Shown: one piece after another, positions 10,867-22,900 of the stretch
Layout of the letters: every line of letters begins with the position of its first letter
How positions within the stretch are numbered: the first letter of the stretch is position 1
Source of the DNA: Carya illinoinensis
Lineage: Eukaryota > Streptophyta > Magnoliopsida > Fagales > Juglandaceae
Assembly (NCBI RefSeq): GCF_018687715.1
Contig: NC_056762.1
Span: forward strand, 37,652,864-37,716,863
Direction of reading: 5' to 3'
Length of the DNA: 64,000 bases
Notes under the pieces: model-generated
Seen by the model: only the letters and a program-made list of their open reading frames with translations
What the model was told of the DNA's origin: nothing
Database searches by the model: none
Made by a program: the position numbers and the translations under genes

Positions 10867-13259
10867 AAAAGTTTTTGTTGATTCCAGTTACACTATCAGA
10901 ATCATACATGAATGCCTGAGGTTTACAAATATATTTTCAGGATATTTTCCAGAGATTTCATAGGATAGATAAAACAGAAGATTAATAATTCCCAAACCAG
11001 AATCAACTACCTTACTGAAAATTGAGAAAATTAATTGAATGATTTACCGTGAAGTTTGGATTATGGTAGTCATCTTTGTGCACTGTTTGTAAAGTCCGAA
11101 AGAGAGGATGTATTGGAGTATCATATCGGCCCAAGCATAAATCAAGACCTCCAACAAATGCCATGATCTTTCTTTTATATTGGCCTGCATCAGCATCTAC
11201 AATTACTATTTTCTGATGATGGGTATAGATTGTCTCAACTTCCTGACAATCAAAGATAAAAACATAAGAGGTTCAAAGCAAGTACTAAAATAGAAAACCA
11301 AATACAGATATATACAAACACATACAGATATATGTGTGTAGGTTTCTATGCACCTATATCCATATATAGAAGGTTTGAAAAATCATCCTCAGCATGTTAG
11401 CGGGAGTGAATACTTGAACTTCCCATAATCAAATAAATTATTCAGATATGGGTTGACTACATCTATAACTCATTCAACTTTCTGCAAGACGAACGATTGT
11501 TCTAAGTCTTATAAAAAGAATATGCCGGAAGACATTAGCCAGTCAACCAGACAAAAAGGTGCATAGGACCAATAAATAGAATCATTTCAAGGAACTTGAT
11601 AGCTTAACCAACAAAACAGCATCAAGTAAAATTTGATATACAAATCTATAGCCTCAGCTGTCAAACAAATAGCATGTACCAAGACACTGGACAAATATCT
11701 GGTGACGCATTAATATCCAACCTGCTTCTTGATCCAACTATGACCTTTCCGGGCAGATCGAGGGCAAAGTAGCACTTTAACTGACGAATGCTTGAAAAAA
11801 CGACGAGTTTCCTCATCCTTGGTGTGCATGATCCCATCCTGCAAACATAGAAATCAATGAATACACAATGCTAAAGGATACACAAATAAGTACTTGATGA
11901 AAGAAAGGCAATGATGAATAAGAAAGATAAGAATAATACACTAGTCTCCTCACATCTAAATCAGAGATTACAGAAAATTAAACAATAATAAGCTGCTTGG
12001 GGTTAGTTAGTTGAATCATTTCACCTTCCTGCCAACAAATATTAACCAATTTAGTTAACATGATACTTGAAATTGACACAAAACTCAGAAAGTTTATTTT
12101 GAGAAATAAAACAAAATTATAAGGGATATAGATCTATGAGCCGAAAAAACTAGGATGATAAGGGAATTCTCCAACCATTGTAGTAGTTTATAGAAAAATT
12201 AAAAGAAGCAAGTTATTAGAATGCTATTTGATGCCAAATCATGCTATTATATGGAATAGTGGTGACACAGTATTACAAGTTATTTAGTTCCTTACCCTTT
12301 TATGTCCAAGAATGCTCCTAGAAGTAGGATCATCCCATACAAGGAGCAGCACCCTTACACCTCCCTGTGACTTGATTTTGAGAAGATCCCCTAACATGCA
12401 ATCTGTTGCATTATCACTCTCTCGAATTAGTTTAACCTTGTGGTACACAGACCACCCTATAATGTATATCAAACGGCGGGCCTGACTTATAGCTTCAAAG
12501 ATGTCGCGCCAACAATTCCCGTGGACATATTGAACATCACCTTCAAGCTTCAACTTGGGAAGACAACCATCATTAACATGAGCATCTTGATATAGTGTGA
12601 CTTTCCCACCTCTCCTAAGTGGAAAGTAGGTCCCAGGGACTCCTTGGTAATCAGAACCTGAACCTACTCCATGATATAGGCTCACTTTACCCACTGCGGT
12701 GTATTGGATTGATAAACTCAATACAGCTCCAGCCTTACAAGGTTTCCCACTGGCAGTAAGGATGGGGAAGGTTTCCTCAACTTTCATGCCAGAGCATAAT
12801 TGCTCCACTGGAATCCCCACATCACCCATAATCTGCGAGCCAACAACATCACTGTCTTTAACAACAAACAGCACTTCCGCAGCATAATGCTGCCACAGGA
12901 ACATTAAAATGCTGCATCCAAATAGGGTTCTCATTGTTACTAATCACATAAGTTCTCCCAATTACAGCACCTGATACAGATACTGTGACATATGGATCAC
13001 TGGTTATTGGAGGAGACATATGCCCCTCAATTTTGTTGCTAACCTTCCCAGGAAGTTTTGAAAACATGCCCCTTAATTTTGTATGAAACATATCCTTATT
13101 AGGAAGGTTTTTGGCCTCCTTGACCCAAATATCTAAGTTCCCATGTAAAAGCAAAACCTTAAGGGAAGCCTTGTTGGTCTGAACTGGCACGGCTTGTTGT
13201 CCATGAGGATGGTTTGAGCCTCCAAACGAAAATGTTTCGGCATAAGCAGGATGAGCCAT

Positions 13260-15769
13260 GTAAAATCCAAACCCCTCACCAGTTGACAAGCTTGAACTGT
13301 ATGTAACGCTCTTGTGTTTGAAAATACGCAATCAAAAACTTCAACTTGAGACTATTGAATAGAGGTCAAAATATGAGTAGCCCGACTAGAAAGTAGTCTA
13401 AACCTGAAATCAGAATTCATGATCACAATTTCGAAAACACCCAATCCATATAGGCACTGAATTTTCTTGTTTGTTCCACACAAAAGAAAGAATGGGGCAC
13501 TAATATGTGTTGGTCAACTCCAAAGAAAGAACCGGTACTAAAGAGGAATCTGGGATAGCTTTTGGGAAGGGGATAATTAACTTGAGAATTGATAATGGTA
13601 ATGCAAAAATGTATAGATTATAGGTAACAAAAGGATAAGACTCAGATATGATTATGGGGTTTGGAGGTTTTTATGATAATGGCAAACTTTGAATCGAAGT
13701 GAAAGGCAAATAAGGAGATTGGAAGGCTTGAAAATATGACAATGGACGATGTGAACATGTTGCAGAAAAATAAACGGATTGTCCAAAAAGTACAAAGAAA
13801 ATTAAGAATAATAACAAGAATCAACTTCATCCATTATTGATTATATAATATAATATTAACAAGTGGGAACTAGTAACTCTCAATCGGTATTCAACACCGA
13901 ATTATGAAATGGAAAAGAGGGGAGAGAGAGAGAGAGAGTGTTGAAAGCCTTTGATAGTAGCGGAAAAGAATGGACAAGTACAGCAACCACCGGCTGGACT
14001 CCCGCCAGTTGTTTTTGTGTTTGTTTTTTTTTTTTTTTTTTTTTTTCTTTACATATATATTTTTCAAGTTTTTTAAATATTTAAAAAGAATTTTCTAATA
14101 TTATTAAAAAATATTTACTTAATTATTAAATAAATAATAATAATAATAAAAATAATAAATTCCAGCGATAACACTCTCGGCGAAAAGTCATATCCTTCGA
14201 CACTCGTCTACAAACAAAAGTTATATATTATTTTCTCACATTTTCCTTCGTATTTTAAGCCAACGGAAAATCATATCCTTCGATACTTATTAACCTCATC
14301 CCAGCCACAGCCGTCCTATAATTTAGCTAAAATAACTAAATAAGTATTTTTTATTTTTATTTTTATTTTTATTCTTATTCTGACAAGCTTCTTGACAATA
14401 ATATTAACAATTGTTTTCTTTCACAACTTGTATTAATTATTAGAGTATTGTTACTTACGATGTAAACTCTATAAATATAATGCAATTGTTTTAAAATTAT
14501 AAAATATTTTTATTTTTATAAAGAAATTTATAAAACTATCTCTCATTTTAAAATATAATTATGTAAATTGTTTTAAAAAGTGACGTACATTTATAATTTT
14601 TCATGAGAATGATGCTTGTGGTGTGATTTTGCAATGACAAATTGATGGCTGATCTTACCGATTGATGATATCGAAAGCTCTGATATTCTTAAGAGTAAAA
14701 AAATTCCTTCGCATTCAAGTGGGCTAGATCAACCGTCAACGCTTGCCTGCCCGGCCGGCTACCTACGATAACTAAGCAAGAAAATCTGGACAATTTGTTC
14801 GTGGAGGAAAGTGACACACAGATCAGACGAACGCACATTCACAAGGACATTTTGTAAGAATATTTGAGATTTTATTTGCCGCCTGTACACATCGATCATC
14901 ATCACAATTTTTCTGTAATGTGGGCTCAAAAGAAGGCCTCTCATTCTTACCTTGGGTTATAGGGTTAGGCCCGAGTAAAAGTGTGTGGGGTTGTCATGAT
15001 CTGCAGGAGAGTGACTGAATTAGCTAGCTATATGGGCCTATCTAGCTTTCAAACTTATCATGATCATGCATTTTTATGGTCATGTTTTGGACTCACACCA
15101 CGGAGTTTAATTAATTGCAAGTACCTACGTGCATGCAGCATGGAAAATATATTGATTATTCTAAATTTCTAATGTAGTTTTTAATTAAATCAGTAATTTC
15201 TTGTTTTAAATATCTTTTTTTATAACATTTTCTAGCTAATATCATTTCATATTTCTAAATTTCTAAAAATCCGTATTATCTTGTTTTGAACGTCATTTTT
15301 TAATCATATTAAAATGTTTGAATGTTTATTTCTCTATTTTATTAATAAAATTTGTTCAAGCAGTACTGTTTAATTAAGACTTTTAAAAGCTCTCTTTAAT
15401 ATACATGAATTATGATCTCAAATGATGAAGAGATCACATGCGTTTGTCATGATATATATTCGTCTTTTCTAGTTTCTTTTTGGAAAACACTACTATGCCA
15501 TCTCCCTTTGTCCCCTCAAAGTAACCGCTGGTCACAATTTTATTTATTTTTATTTAGTAATTAAGGAAGTAATTTTAAGTACATTGATGTATTTTTTTAT
15601 TTATTAAACATATTTAAATATATTAAAAAATGTGAAAAGAAAAATTAAAAAAAGTCAAATAGTGAAGTGTGGTCAAAATGAGCGGTGCATTTTGAGCGGT
15701 AGAGTGACACTGCCCTTTCTCTTTTTACCTATAATATTAGAGCACTAGTGCCTCATAGTGCACTAATTA
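13260..15769. other. PLD upstream region and intergenic DNA
   Basis: The minus-strand frame stays open upstream of the PLD ATG to 13331, but these codons are not family-like. A GA run at 13923-13941 and a T run of about 25 at 14021-14046 are the only notable simple sequences. The remainder is AT-rich, with no gene I can support. Confidence 0.6.
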
Positions 15770-16071
15770 CTAATTGTTAACGTTGTATTTTATATGCCTA
15801 TAAGCCGGGCATTCAGCATCAAGTCTTGAGTCTTAGATCTATGAACACAAAAAAAAAAAAAAAAAAAAGACAAAGAAGTGATGGTCGTAGTAGCGGCCAT
15901 TGGAGCCTCCAATGTCAAAGCTAGTAATACTTAAAGAAAATATGCAAAAGAGTAATGAGAATAGAGAGAATTCAGAGAGTTTGAAATGTAACTCCTTTCT
16001 AATACATGAGTGTTCTCTTTTATACCTGGTTTCGAGGATTAGGCAACTATACCCTCTGGCTAGGGAGATGT

Positions 16072-19000
16072 TGTAATAGCCCGCTAGAAATTCAATTGTG
16101 AAATTTCTATTAACTTTAGGAACCTCGTGAAAACCTATACGAATCCATTAATCGTATAGGTTTTTGTCTAACTACATAGTTAGTGTTATTATTTACTATG
16201 GTATCAGAAATGTGTTTTTGATTATTGGAGATAGTTAGAAGTGTCAAAATGTATTATGGTTTGTGCCATTAGACTCGGAGGGCTATTTAAAGTCTTATGG
16301 CGCAATAACATTTTTTCATATTTTTGGACAAAACGTCTGTTCAAAACTTTAGATATTATTAGATAAAAAGAAATATCTTGAGGTAATTTTTGTGAATATT
16401 ATTGGGTAAAAATATTTTGAGTTGATAGATATTATTAGATAAAAATATCTTAAGTTGATTTTTTTTTAGATATTATTGGATAGAATATTATAAGATAATC
16501 ATTTATAGATTTTTTTGGGTAGGAGAAAACTACACTCAACTCTCAACTCCAGCCTCATCTCTTCCATATCTCATCCATAAGTATCTTCAGCCACCTCTCC
16601 CCACGAAATTATTTTCATTTACACTTTCCATTGAAAGAATATCAAACACTCTCTCTCAGACAGCTTTTAGGAGGTCTTTTGTACACCCATTTCGAAGCTT
16701 TTGTAAGTGTTTTATCATAAAGTCTCCTTCATATAAGTTATTCCTTTTTTAGTCTAGTTTACATGGATATCTTATTTGCCCTATTTGAAAATCATTTGGT
16801 CAGTCAAATATTGTGTAAACTATAGAAAGGTCATTCTGGGAGATAAACTGGAGAATATGTTATAGTTTGGAGTTTTTGACCAAGCTAATGGATAGATATT
16901 GGTCCGAAATTTTTATGGAGTATTTTTAACATGTATATATGACTATTGGTTGAGGATTTTTGCATGATTAAAGGTTTTGATGAAAGATTTTCTTAGATTT
17001 AGAAACTTAGAAACTGGAAGAGGAAAAACAGTTTCTGTTTTGAGAAAGTTTAACTCTTTGGTGGTCTAAACCTATTCTAATGACTTTGATAATTTTATTG
17101 GAGGATCCTAAACATCTTATATACATGTTATATTATTATTTTGAATATAATTGATGTTAGTTTCAAAGATATGAAATTTTATGCAAAGAGATATTCAAAT
17201 AAGCCAAAGTGTGGATATTCTTGGCTAAATTTATGTTTTGGTTAATTTCTAACTATGTGATCTTGAATTAGAAGCTTATATATGTTTTAGGACATCTTTT
17301 TAAACCATGTAATGGTTTGGTTTGAAGATCATATATTTATAAGTCATAGATCAAGAGATTTATCAAAACTAGTTGAGGAAAAAGTTTCTGTTTTTGGACT
17401 AAGTGTAAAACCAAAAACTCCAAATGTTATTTTGTGATTTTGGCTACTTTAGTTTGATGATTTAAAGCATGGTTGATGTTAGGATGATATTATGAATATG
17501 TTAGAAGTAAGATTTGATTTTTGAAATTCTTGGAGATGTTTTGATTTAAGGTCAAAACTTGTGATTCAAGTGCTTGGATCTTTTTATAAAAAAGTTTGGT
17601 GTTAATTATTAGCTTTTTCTACATGGATGTTTTAAATATGGTTTTGAACTTAGAATTGGAATATGTTTGTTGTAAAATTTTGGTTTAAGCATGAGTTTTG
17701 AAGTTGGAAGGAATTGCAACAAAAATAAAGGGAAATGGCCTATGGATGTTTCGGCCATAGTGTGTTCTTCATAGTTGTGTTTTGTTTTAAATTTTTCTGA
17801 GTTGATATTTAAATTTAGGACAAAATTTACATGAGAAATGTAAATTTTGGAAACTTTTGAAGTTAGTATGCAAAATCGTTAAGTTATGGGTAAAACGGTC
17901 ATTTTCCCACATGTAGAGAGTAAAATGAAAATTTTACTCTTTAAGTTAGTATTTTTCATATTTCAAATTTTTAGTGATTTAGTTCTAACTTTTAGAATCA
18001 CTAATTACAGTTCCTCGTGATCACACTTGAAGTTTTATAAGAAACGCGGAGATCGAGGTAAGTTAGCTTTTAACTTACTAGCAGTCTACTGTGTATGTGT
18101 GCTAAGTAAAGGAACTACAATGTATGTATGTATGTATGTATGTTATCATATATGTCATGTCATTCCAAGTTATCACGTAATTGTCTATTATACAGAATTT
18201 ATTCTGTCATCAATTTTTATCTGTTACATAATATATTCTGTCATGTATTACTGTAGATTACAAGTATGTCATGTTAAATATGTTGTCTATTATATGTTAT
18301 GCCATGTTACGAAATGTTTCTATCTCAAGTTGGTCATGTATTTCAAGTTATGTTCAAATCATGTTATGTTACGTCAGGGCTTCAGTCCTTTCGTTTTCCA
18401 GTCACGTTTCATCTTGAATACATTCAGTTTGTGTAGAATACATGGGGCCACAACAACTGTGGAGTATGTATTTACACGTAGAATACATGGGGCCACAACA
18501 ACTGTGGAGTATGTATTTTTCATGTTAAGTCAAGTTTGTGTAGAATACATGGGGCCACAACAACTGTGGAGTATGTATTTATACGTAGAATACATGGGGC
18601 CACAACAACTGTGGAGTATGTATTTTTCATGTTAAGTCAAGTTTGTGTAGAATACATGGGGCCACAACAACTGTAGAATATGTATTTACACGTAAAATAT
18701 ATGGGGCCACAACAACTGTGGAGTATGTATTTTTCATGTTAAGTCAAGTTTCAGATCAAGTTCATGTCAAGTCAAGTTCAGTTCATGTTTCAATTTAAGT
18801 TATGTCAATTATGCTATGTTGTACGCCAAGTTATGCTTTAATTACTTATGAATTTGATTATGCATTTATGCTTTTACTGTCATGCATGCATCATTAGCTT
18901 GTGTGGAAGTTTTTTGTTAACTTACTGAGATTTGTAATCAAATCTCACTTTGGTAGTCTCAACTACCATTCCCCCCGAATGGTAGATCTTGTTACAGGAC

Positions 19001-19394
19001 CTGAAGGAGAATCAGGAGCTGATCAACTAGACACAGTTGACTAAGCGATGGTGCGACGTCAATGTTAATATAGTAGTTAACGTAAATTACTACTTGTACA
19101 ATGGAGTTGCATCTTTAATATTTTTTAGATCATAACCATTTTGGACTAGTGTTGTGATCTACTCAATGGGTCTTTATGTATGAAGTATGTTTTAAGCATT
19201 TGGGATATTTTCAATTTGGTGCATAGTATTGCTAAAGAAAAAAAAAATTATCCGCTGCGAATATTGCATAATGTTAGATGCATGTTAGGAACATTGCATC
19301 TTATATGTCATGAACGGGGGCAGGTAACCTTGTGTTGCATGTCTCGACGCTTCAAATGTCCGTCCGATCCCAAACGAAATTTGGGGGCATCACA
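16072..19394 (+). mobile_element. 3.3-kb solo LTR of a Ty3/gypsy-type element
   Basis: The block begins TGTAATAGCCCGC and ends GGGGGCATCACA, flanked on both sides by GATGT (16067-16071 and 19395-19399). There is no internal domain, primer-binding site or second LTR, so this is a recombined solo LTR. The long size and the GGGGGC(G/A)TCACA type of 3' end recall Tekay/Del chromoviruses (recalled, not searched). A 202-codon open frame inside comes from tandem repeats and is not a gene. TGTA microsatellite near 18121. Confidence 0.88.
18431..18751 (+). repeat. Three-copy 107-bp higher-order tandem repeat inside the solo LTR
   Basis: Copies start at 18431, 18538 and 18645. Each 107-bp unit is itself a dimer: two versions of a core reading GTAGAATACATGGGGCCACA then ACAACTGTGGAGTATGTATTT, with different spacers (a short ACAC/ATAC spacer, then TTCATGTTAAGTCAAGTTT). 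The third copy carries several substitutions. Confidence 0.92.
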
Positions 19395-19786
19395 GATGTC
19401 CTTTCAAAGTTCTTTCCACCATATACCCATTTAATGCAACGTGACTCTCTGGAAATATATTTAATAGGGCATAATCCTCTAAATGACATATTTAATGTGG
19501 CATAATCCTTTGTTTCGTCCTAAGATTTAGTCCCGTCGAAATAGCACGTTTCTTATCCCTTTTCGTCGAGGCAAATTTCTCACACTTCCTAGATAGTGCA
19601 CTGACCTCTGCTCCGAAGATCCGAATTCGATTATTCAGATCGAGAGCTCTTTATCAAGTTGATCGATAGCTTGGTGGCTTGGTCGGCACATGCCCCTAGA
19701 TATTAGGCTCAACCTCGGGGCCTTTTGGGCTAGGGAAAAAAATTCCCTAACACTAATATTACAATTCTCAAATGAAGAGATACACC

Positions 19787-19904
19787 TAGGCCTGCAACCC
19801 GATTAAAAATAGTCAGATCTGTGCCTGATCCGATCCGACCCAACTGGCAAATCGCGCCAACCCGACCCAACCCGTCCGTACATGCGGTTCTGTACGGACG
19901 GATC

Positions 19905-19951
<47 letters not shown>

Positions 19952-22900
19952 TGAAGGTTCCTACAGGTGAGTTGATTATCTGTTTTTCCCATACGAATCA
20001 ACATCAATTCATTACTAAGGAGTGAGCAAAATAATAGTACAAAACTATCAATAAAAAAATTGCAAAATAAACATCTTTTTCTATACAATTACTGTTAAAG
20101 CCATTAAAACCTATTAAAACCAATTCCATAGTTTGAGAAGGCAGCAACAAAATTCCCCTGCATCCCTTATAATTCAAAAACCTCCGCTCATCCTTGGGCT
20201 TCCAAAGCTACTACCTACATTCCATTTTAATCCACCATTTTGCAAGTGAATCTACAAATCCAATATCAAAGGTTTAGAAACTAACATTGGGGAAAATCAA
20301 ATTAGAATTTTTAATTCATGCAAATCATATACAAATGAGTGAAAATAAAAATCATACCATTCATATAGAGCATAAGCCTTGAGTTACTCCTCAATCTCAT
20401 CATAATAAGCAAAGCTTGATTTTGGACCAAACTCTAAACAAAAACATGATGATTATTAAAATGATATAAAAATAAATATTATGAAAAAATTTAATAAATA
20501 TGTAAATAAGAAATAAATTCATTACCTAATTCCGCCTCAAAGCTTTCAATATTATCCAAAGAGGCACGAAGATCAATGGGTATTGGATCCTTCAACCAAT
20601 TTTGTGTACAAACAAGTGCCTCAACTGTTCTTGGAGATAGTGAACTACGAAATGGGTCAAGCACACGACCCCCTGCACTGAAGGCTGACTCAGAAGAAAC
20701 TGTAGAAACGGGAATGGCCATTACATCCTGTGCAACTTTTGCCAAAATAGGATATTTTACTTCATTGATCTTCCACCAATCCAAAATATTAAAATTTGGA
20801 ACTCGTGCCTCACATCCATGTTCTAAGTACTGATCAATCTCTGATTTGTTCATCAAATTAGACTCAATAATTTCTTGCTCATACTCAATCCAAAAACTCT
20901 GTTGAGAATCAGAATCAATCATAGTAGGATCAACTGAGGAATGAGGCTCAGAATAGGAAACTCCACTTGAACTCCCATACACAATACTATACTCCCAGTA
21001 AATGTCCATCATCAAGTGTTTCACTATTGCAATCATTTCTTCGACTAAATTACCACCATATATCTTTTTGAACCAAAAATACAAAAGACTAAATTTACAT
21101 CTTGGATCAAGAACAACAGCAATAAATATCAACAAGTTTGTCTTTTCAATTGATCCCCAATATTTGTCATACTTAATCTTCATATTTTCCGCCATACATT
21201 TCAACACTGCATCATTACTTTGACTCATTTTTGACAAATGTGATTGTATGCCACAAAGCTCTTGGAAATATGAATTAGATGTGACATATAAAGAGCCAGA
21301 AAGTCTCACAGTAGCATCATAAAAAATCTTCAAAAACTTTATTAATACTCTAACTCTCTCCCAATCATTAGAGTTAGGGGGGCCCAAGTTCACACTACGA
21401 CAATAACGAACAAAAGAATCATCATCTTTCTCCAATCGCAAAAAAGGCTTTTTATATGTTTCTGCAACTTCTAGCATTAGATAAGTCGAATTCCATCTCG
21501 TAGAAACATCAAGACATACCAATTTTGTACAATCAATTTTCTCCTTCTCTATACACTTTTTGCATTTCTCCATTCTTGCGGGAGATGATCTAACATACCT
21601 AACTGCATTGCGCACCCTTATGATTGAATCATTACAATCTCTTAGCCCATCATTCACAATGAGATTCATTATATGGGCACAACACCTGATGTGAATATAC
21701 TTCCCTTCAAACAAATGACCTCCTACAAATTTTCTCAAATAATCAATGGCAACATCATTTGAGGAAGCATTGTCAACTGTAACAGTAAAGATTTTGTCAA
21801 TGCCCCAATCTTGTAGACATGAATCTACACACTTTCCAATAGTTTCTCCTTTGTGATTAGGGATCATACAAAAGTTTAGAATTCTTTTGTGTAGTTTCCA
21901 GTTAGAGTCAACAAAGTGTGCAGTAAGACACATATAATTTAAGTTTTGAATTGACGTCCATGTGTCGGTGGTTAAACTAACCCGCCCAACCGTCTTAAAA
22001 ATTTTCCTTAACTTCTCCTTCTCCATTTTAAACAGTTTAATACAGTCTCTTGCTGCAGTGGTTCGAGATGGCACTTGAAACCTTGGTTCAAGAGATCTAC
22101 ATACCTTCCTAAATCCCTGGGCTTCTACTATCCTAAATGGAAGCTCATCACAAATGATCATTTCAGCAATTGCCATTCGTACAGTTTCCAAATCAAACTT
22201 ATGTGCATTTGCTGAGTTACTAACATCACTATCTCCAACTCCCTCAAGAGGCCCATCACGACTCATATTCTGTTGATCCGTAAATCTGATTCTATGAGGA
22301 TGTTGTTTACAAATACCAAGATGTTGCAGCATACTTGATGTACCATGTCTTTTGGGATGACAAGAGTAAAGCTTGTGACAATAATTACACTCCGCTTTTG
22401 GGTCATTTAAAGGGCATCCATCTATTTTAGTGAAATGATCCCACACTACTGAGGGGTCCTTATTTGCCCTCCTTTTACGAGGAGGGAGACTTGTGTCACT
22501 AGACAAATTAATATTTGATGCCTTTTGTGATCGGTTATCCAAAGGAGTAGCCGTCTCATTATCTCTTAAATTGGTATGAGTGTCACTTTCGAAGCAATCC
22601 ATATATGAACTGACATATAATATTACACACAAAAATCAAGATATTAGTAATGCATCCAGCCTCACACACACAAATATAAAACTGGTACAAGAAGCAATCC
22701 ATATATGAATTGATTATTTATTTATTGCAGGGTTTTATGGCATTAATTTAAGAATAATAAATGATTTCAAGGCCACCAACATTTTTCATTCTGTCATGAA
22801 GAGCAAGTATTAAGGTAAATATCAGCAGTCATTTAAAAAAAAAAAAAAAAAAAACCCTGTACAAAGCAGCTCTAAATCAGGGGTTTTTATTTTTTATTTT

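Larger units (their letters stand above)
3322..13259 (-). pseudogene. Phospholipase D, beta/gamma type, with a frameshift and an early stop
   Basis: Ten exons on the minus strand: 13259-12296, 11838-11722, 11242-11048, 10257-10009, 9904-9836, 9737-9590, 8836-8688, 8583-8407, 8276-8070 and 3615-3322. All introns are GT-AG with consistent phases. Conceptual product is about 855 residues, the family's usual size, for hydrolysis of phosphatidylcholine/ethanolamine to phosphatidic acid. Order: N-terminus MAHPAYAETF; C2 domain; first HKD (HHQKIVIVD, exon 3); IYIENQYFLGSS (exon 6); second HKD (VHSKGMIVD, exon 9). The MAHPAYAETF start and WRQYAADEVTEM tail resemble Arabidopsis PLD gamma more than delta. 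Two lesions are visible. Exon 1 is 964 nt, one base over a multiple of three, and the C2 frame breaks near 12890 after NVPVA, resuming as HYAAEVLF one base later. In exon 10 a TAG at 3417-3415 interrupts VDRMG/VKPLP where the family normally has a Lys codon, removing 31 residues. The last intron holds a copia element and intron 3 a MITE. Sequencing error could explain one lesion; two make a pseudogene likely. Confidence 0.88.
15775..19752 (+). mobile_element. Older solo LTR (about 650 bp) split by a younger solo LTR
   Basis: The left end TGTTAACG at 15775 follows CTAAT (15770-15774). The right end TTCCCTAACA at 19752 is followed by CTAAT (19753-19757), a perfect 5-bp duplication. Removing the inner element (16072-19394 plus one duplication copy) leaves about 650 bases with TG...CA ends and no coding sequence, as expected of a solo LTR. 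The 3' end forms a small hairpin (AGGGAA / TTCCCT). An A run of about 20 lies near 15849. Orientation is inferred from the A/T signals and is uncertain. Confidence 0.78.

Noticed and set aside
12284..13331. Two overlapping minus frames read as two separate genes
   Set aside because: Both belong to PLD exon 1; the protein continues across a one-base shift near 12890.
18027..18635. 202-codon plus frame inside the solo LTR
   Set aside because: Consists largely of the translated 107-bp repeat (repeated IHGATTTVEYV); open only because the repeat lacks stops.
18431..18751. Regular repeats resembling a CRISPR array
   Set aside because: Spacers are not unique, the repeat is a direct tandem dimer inside a plant LTR, and there are no cas genes.
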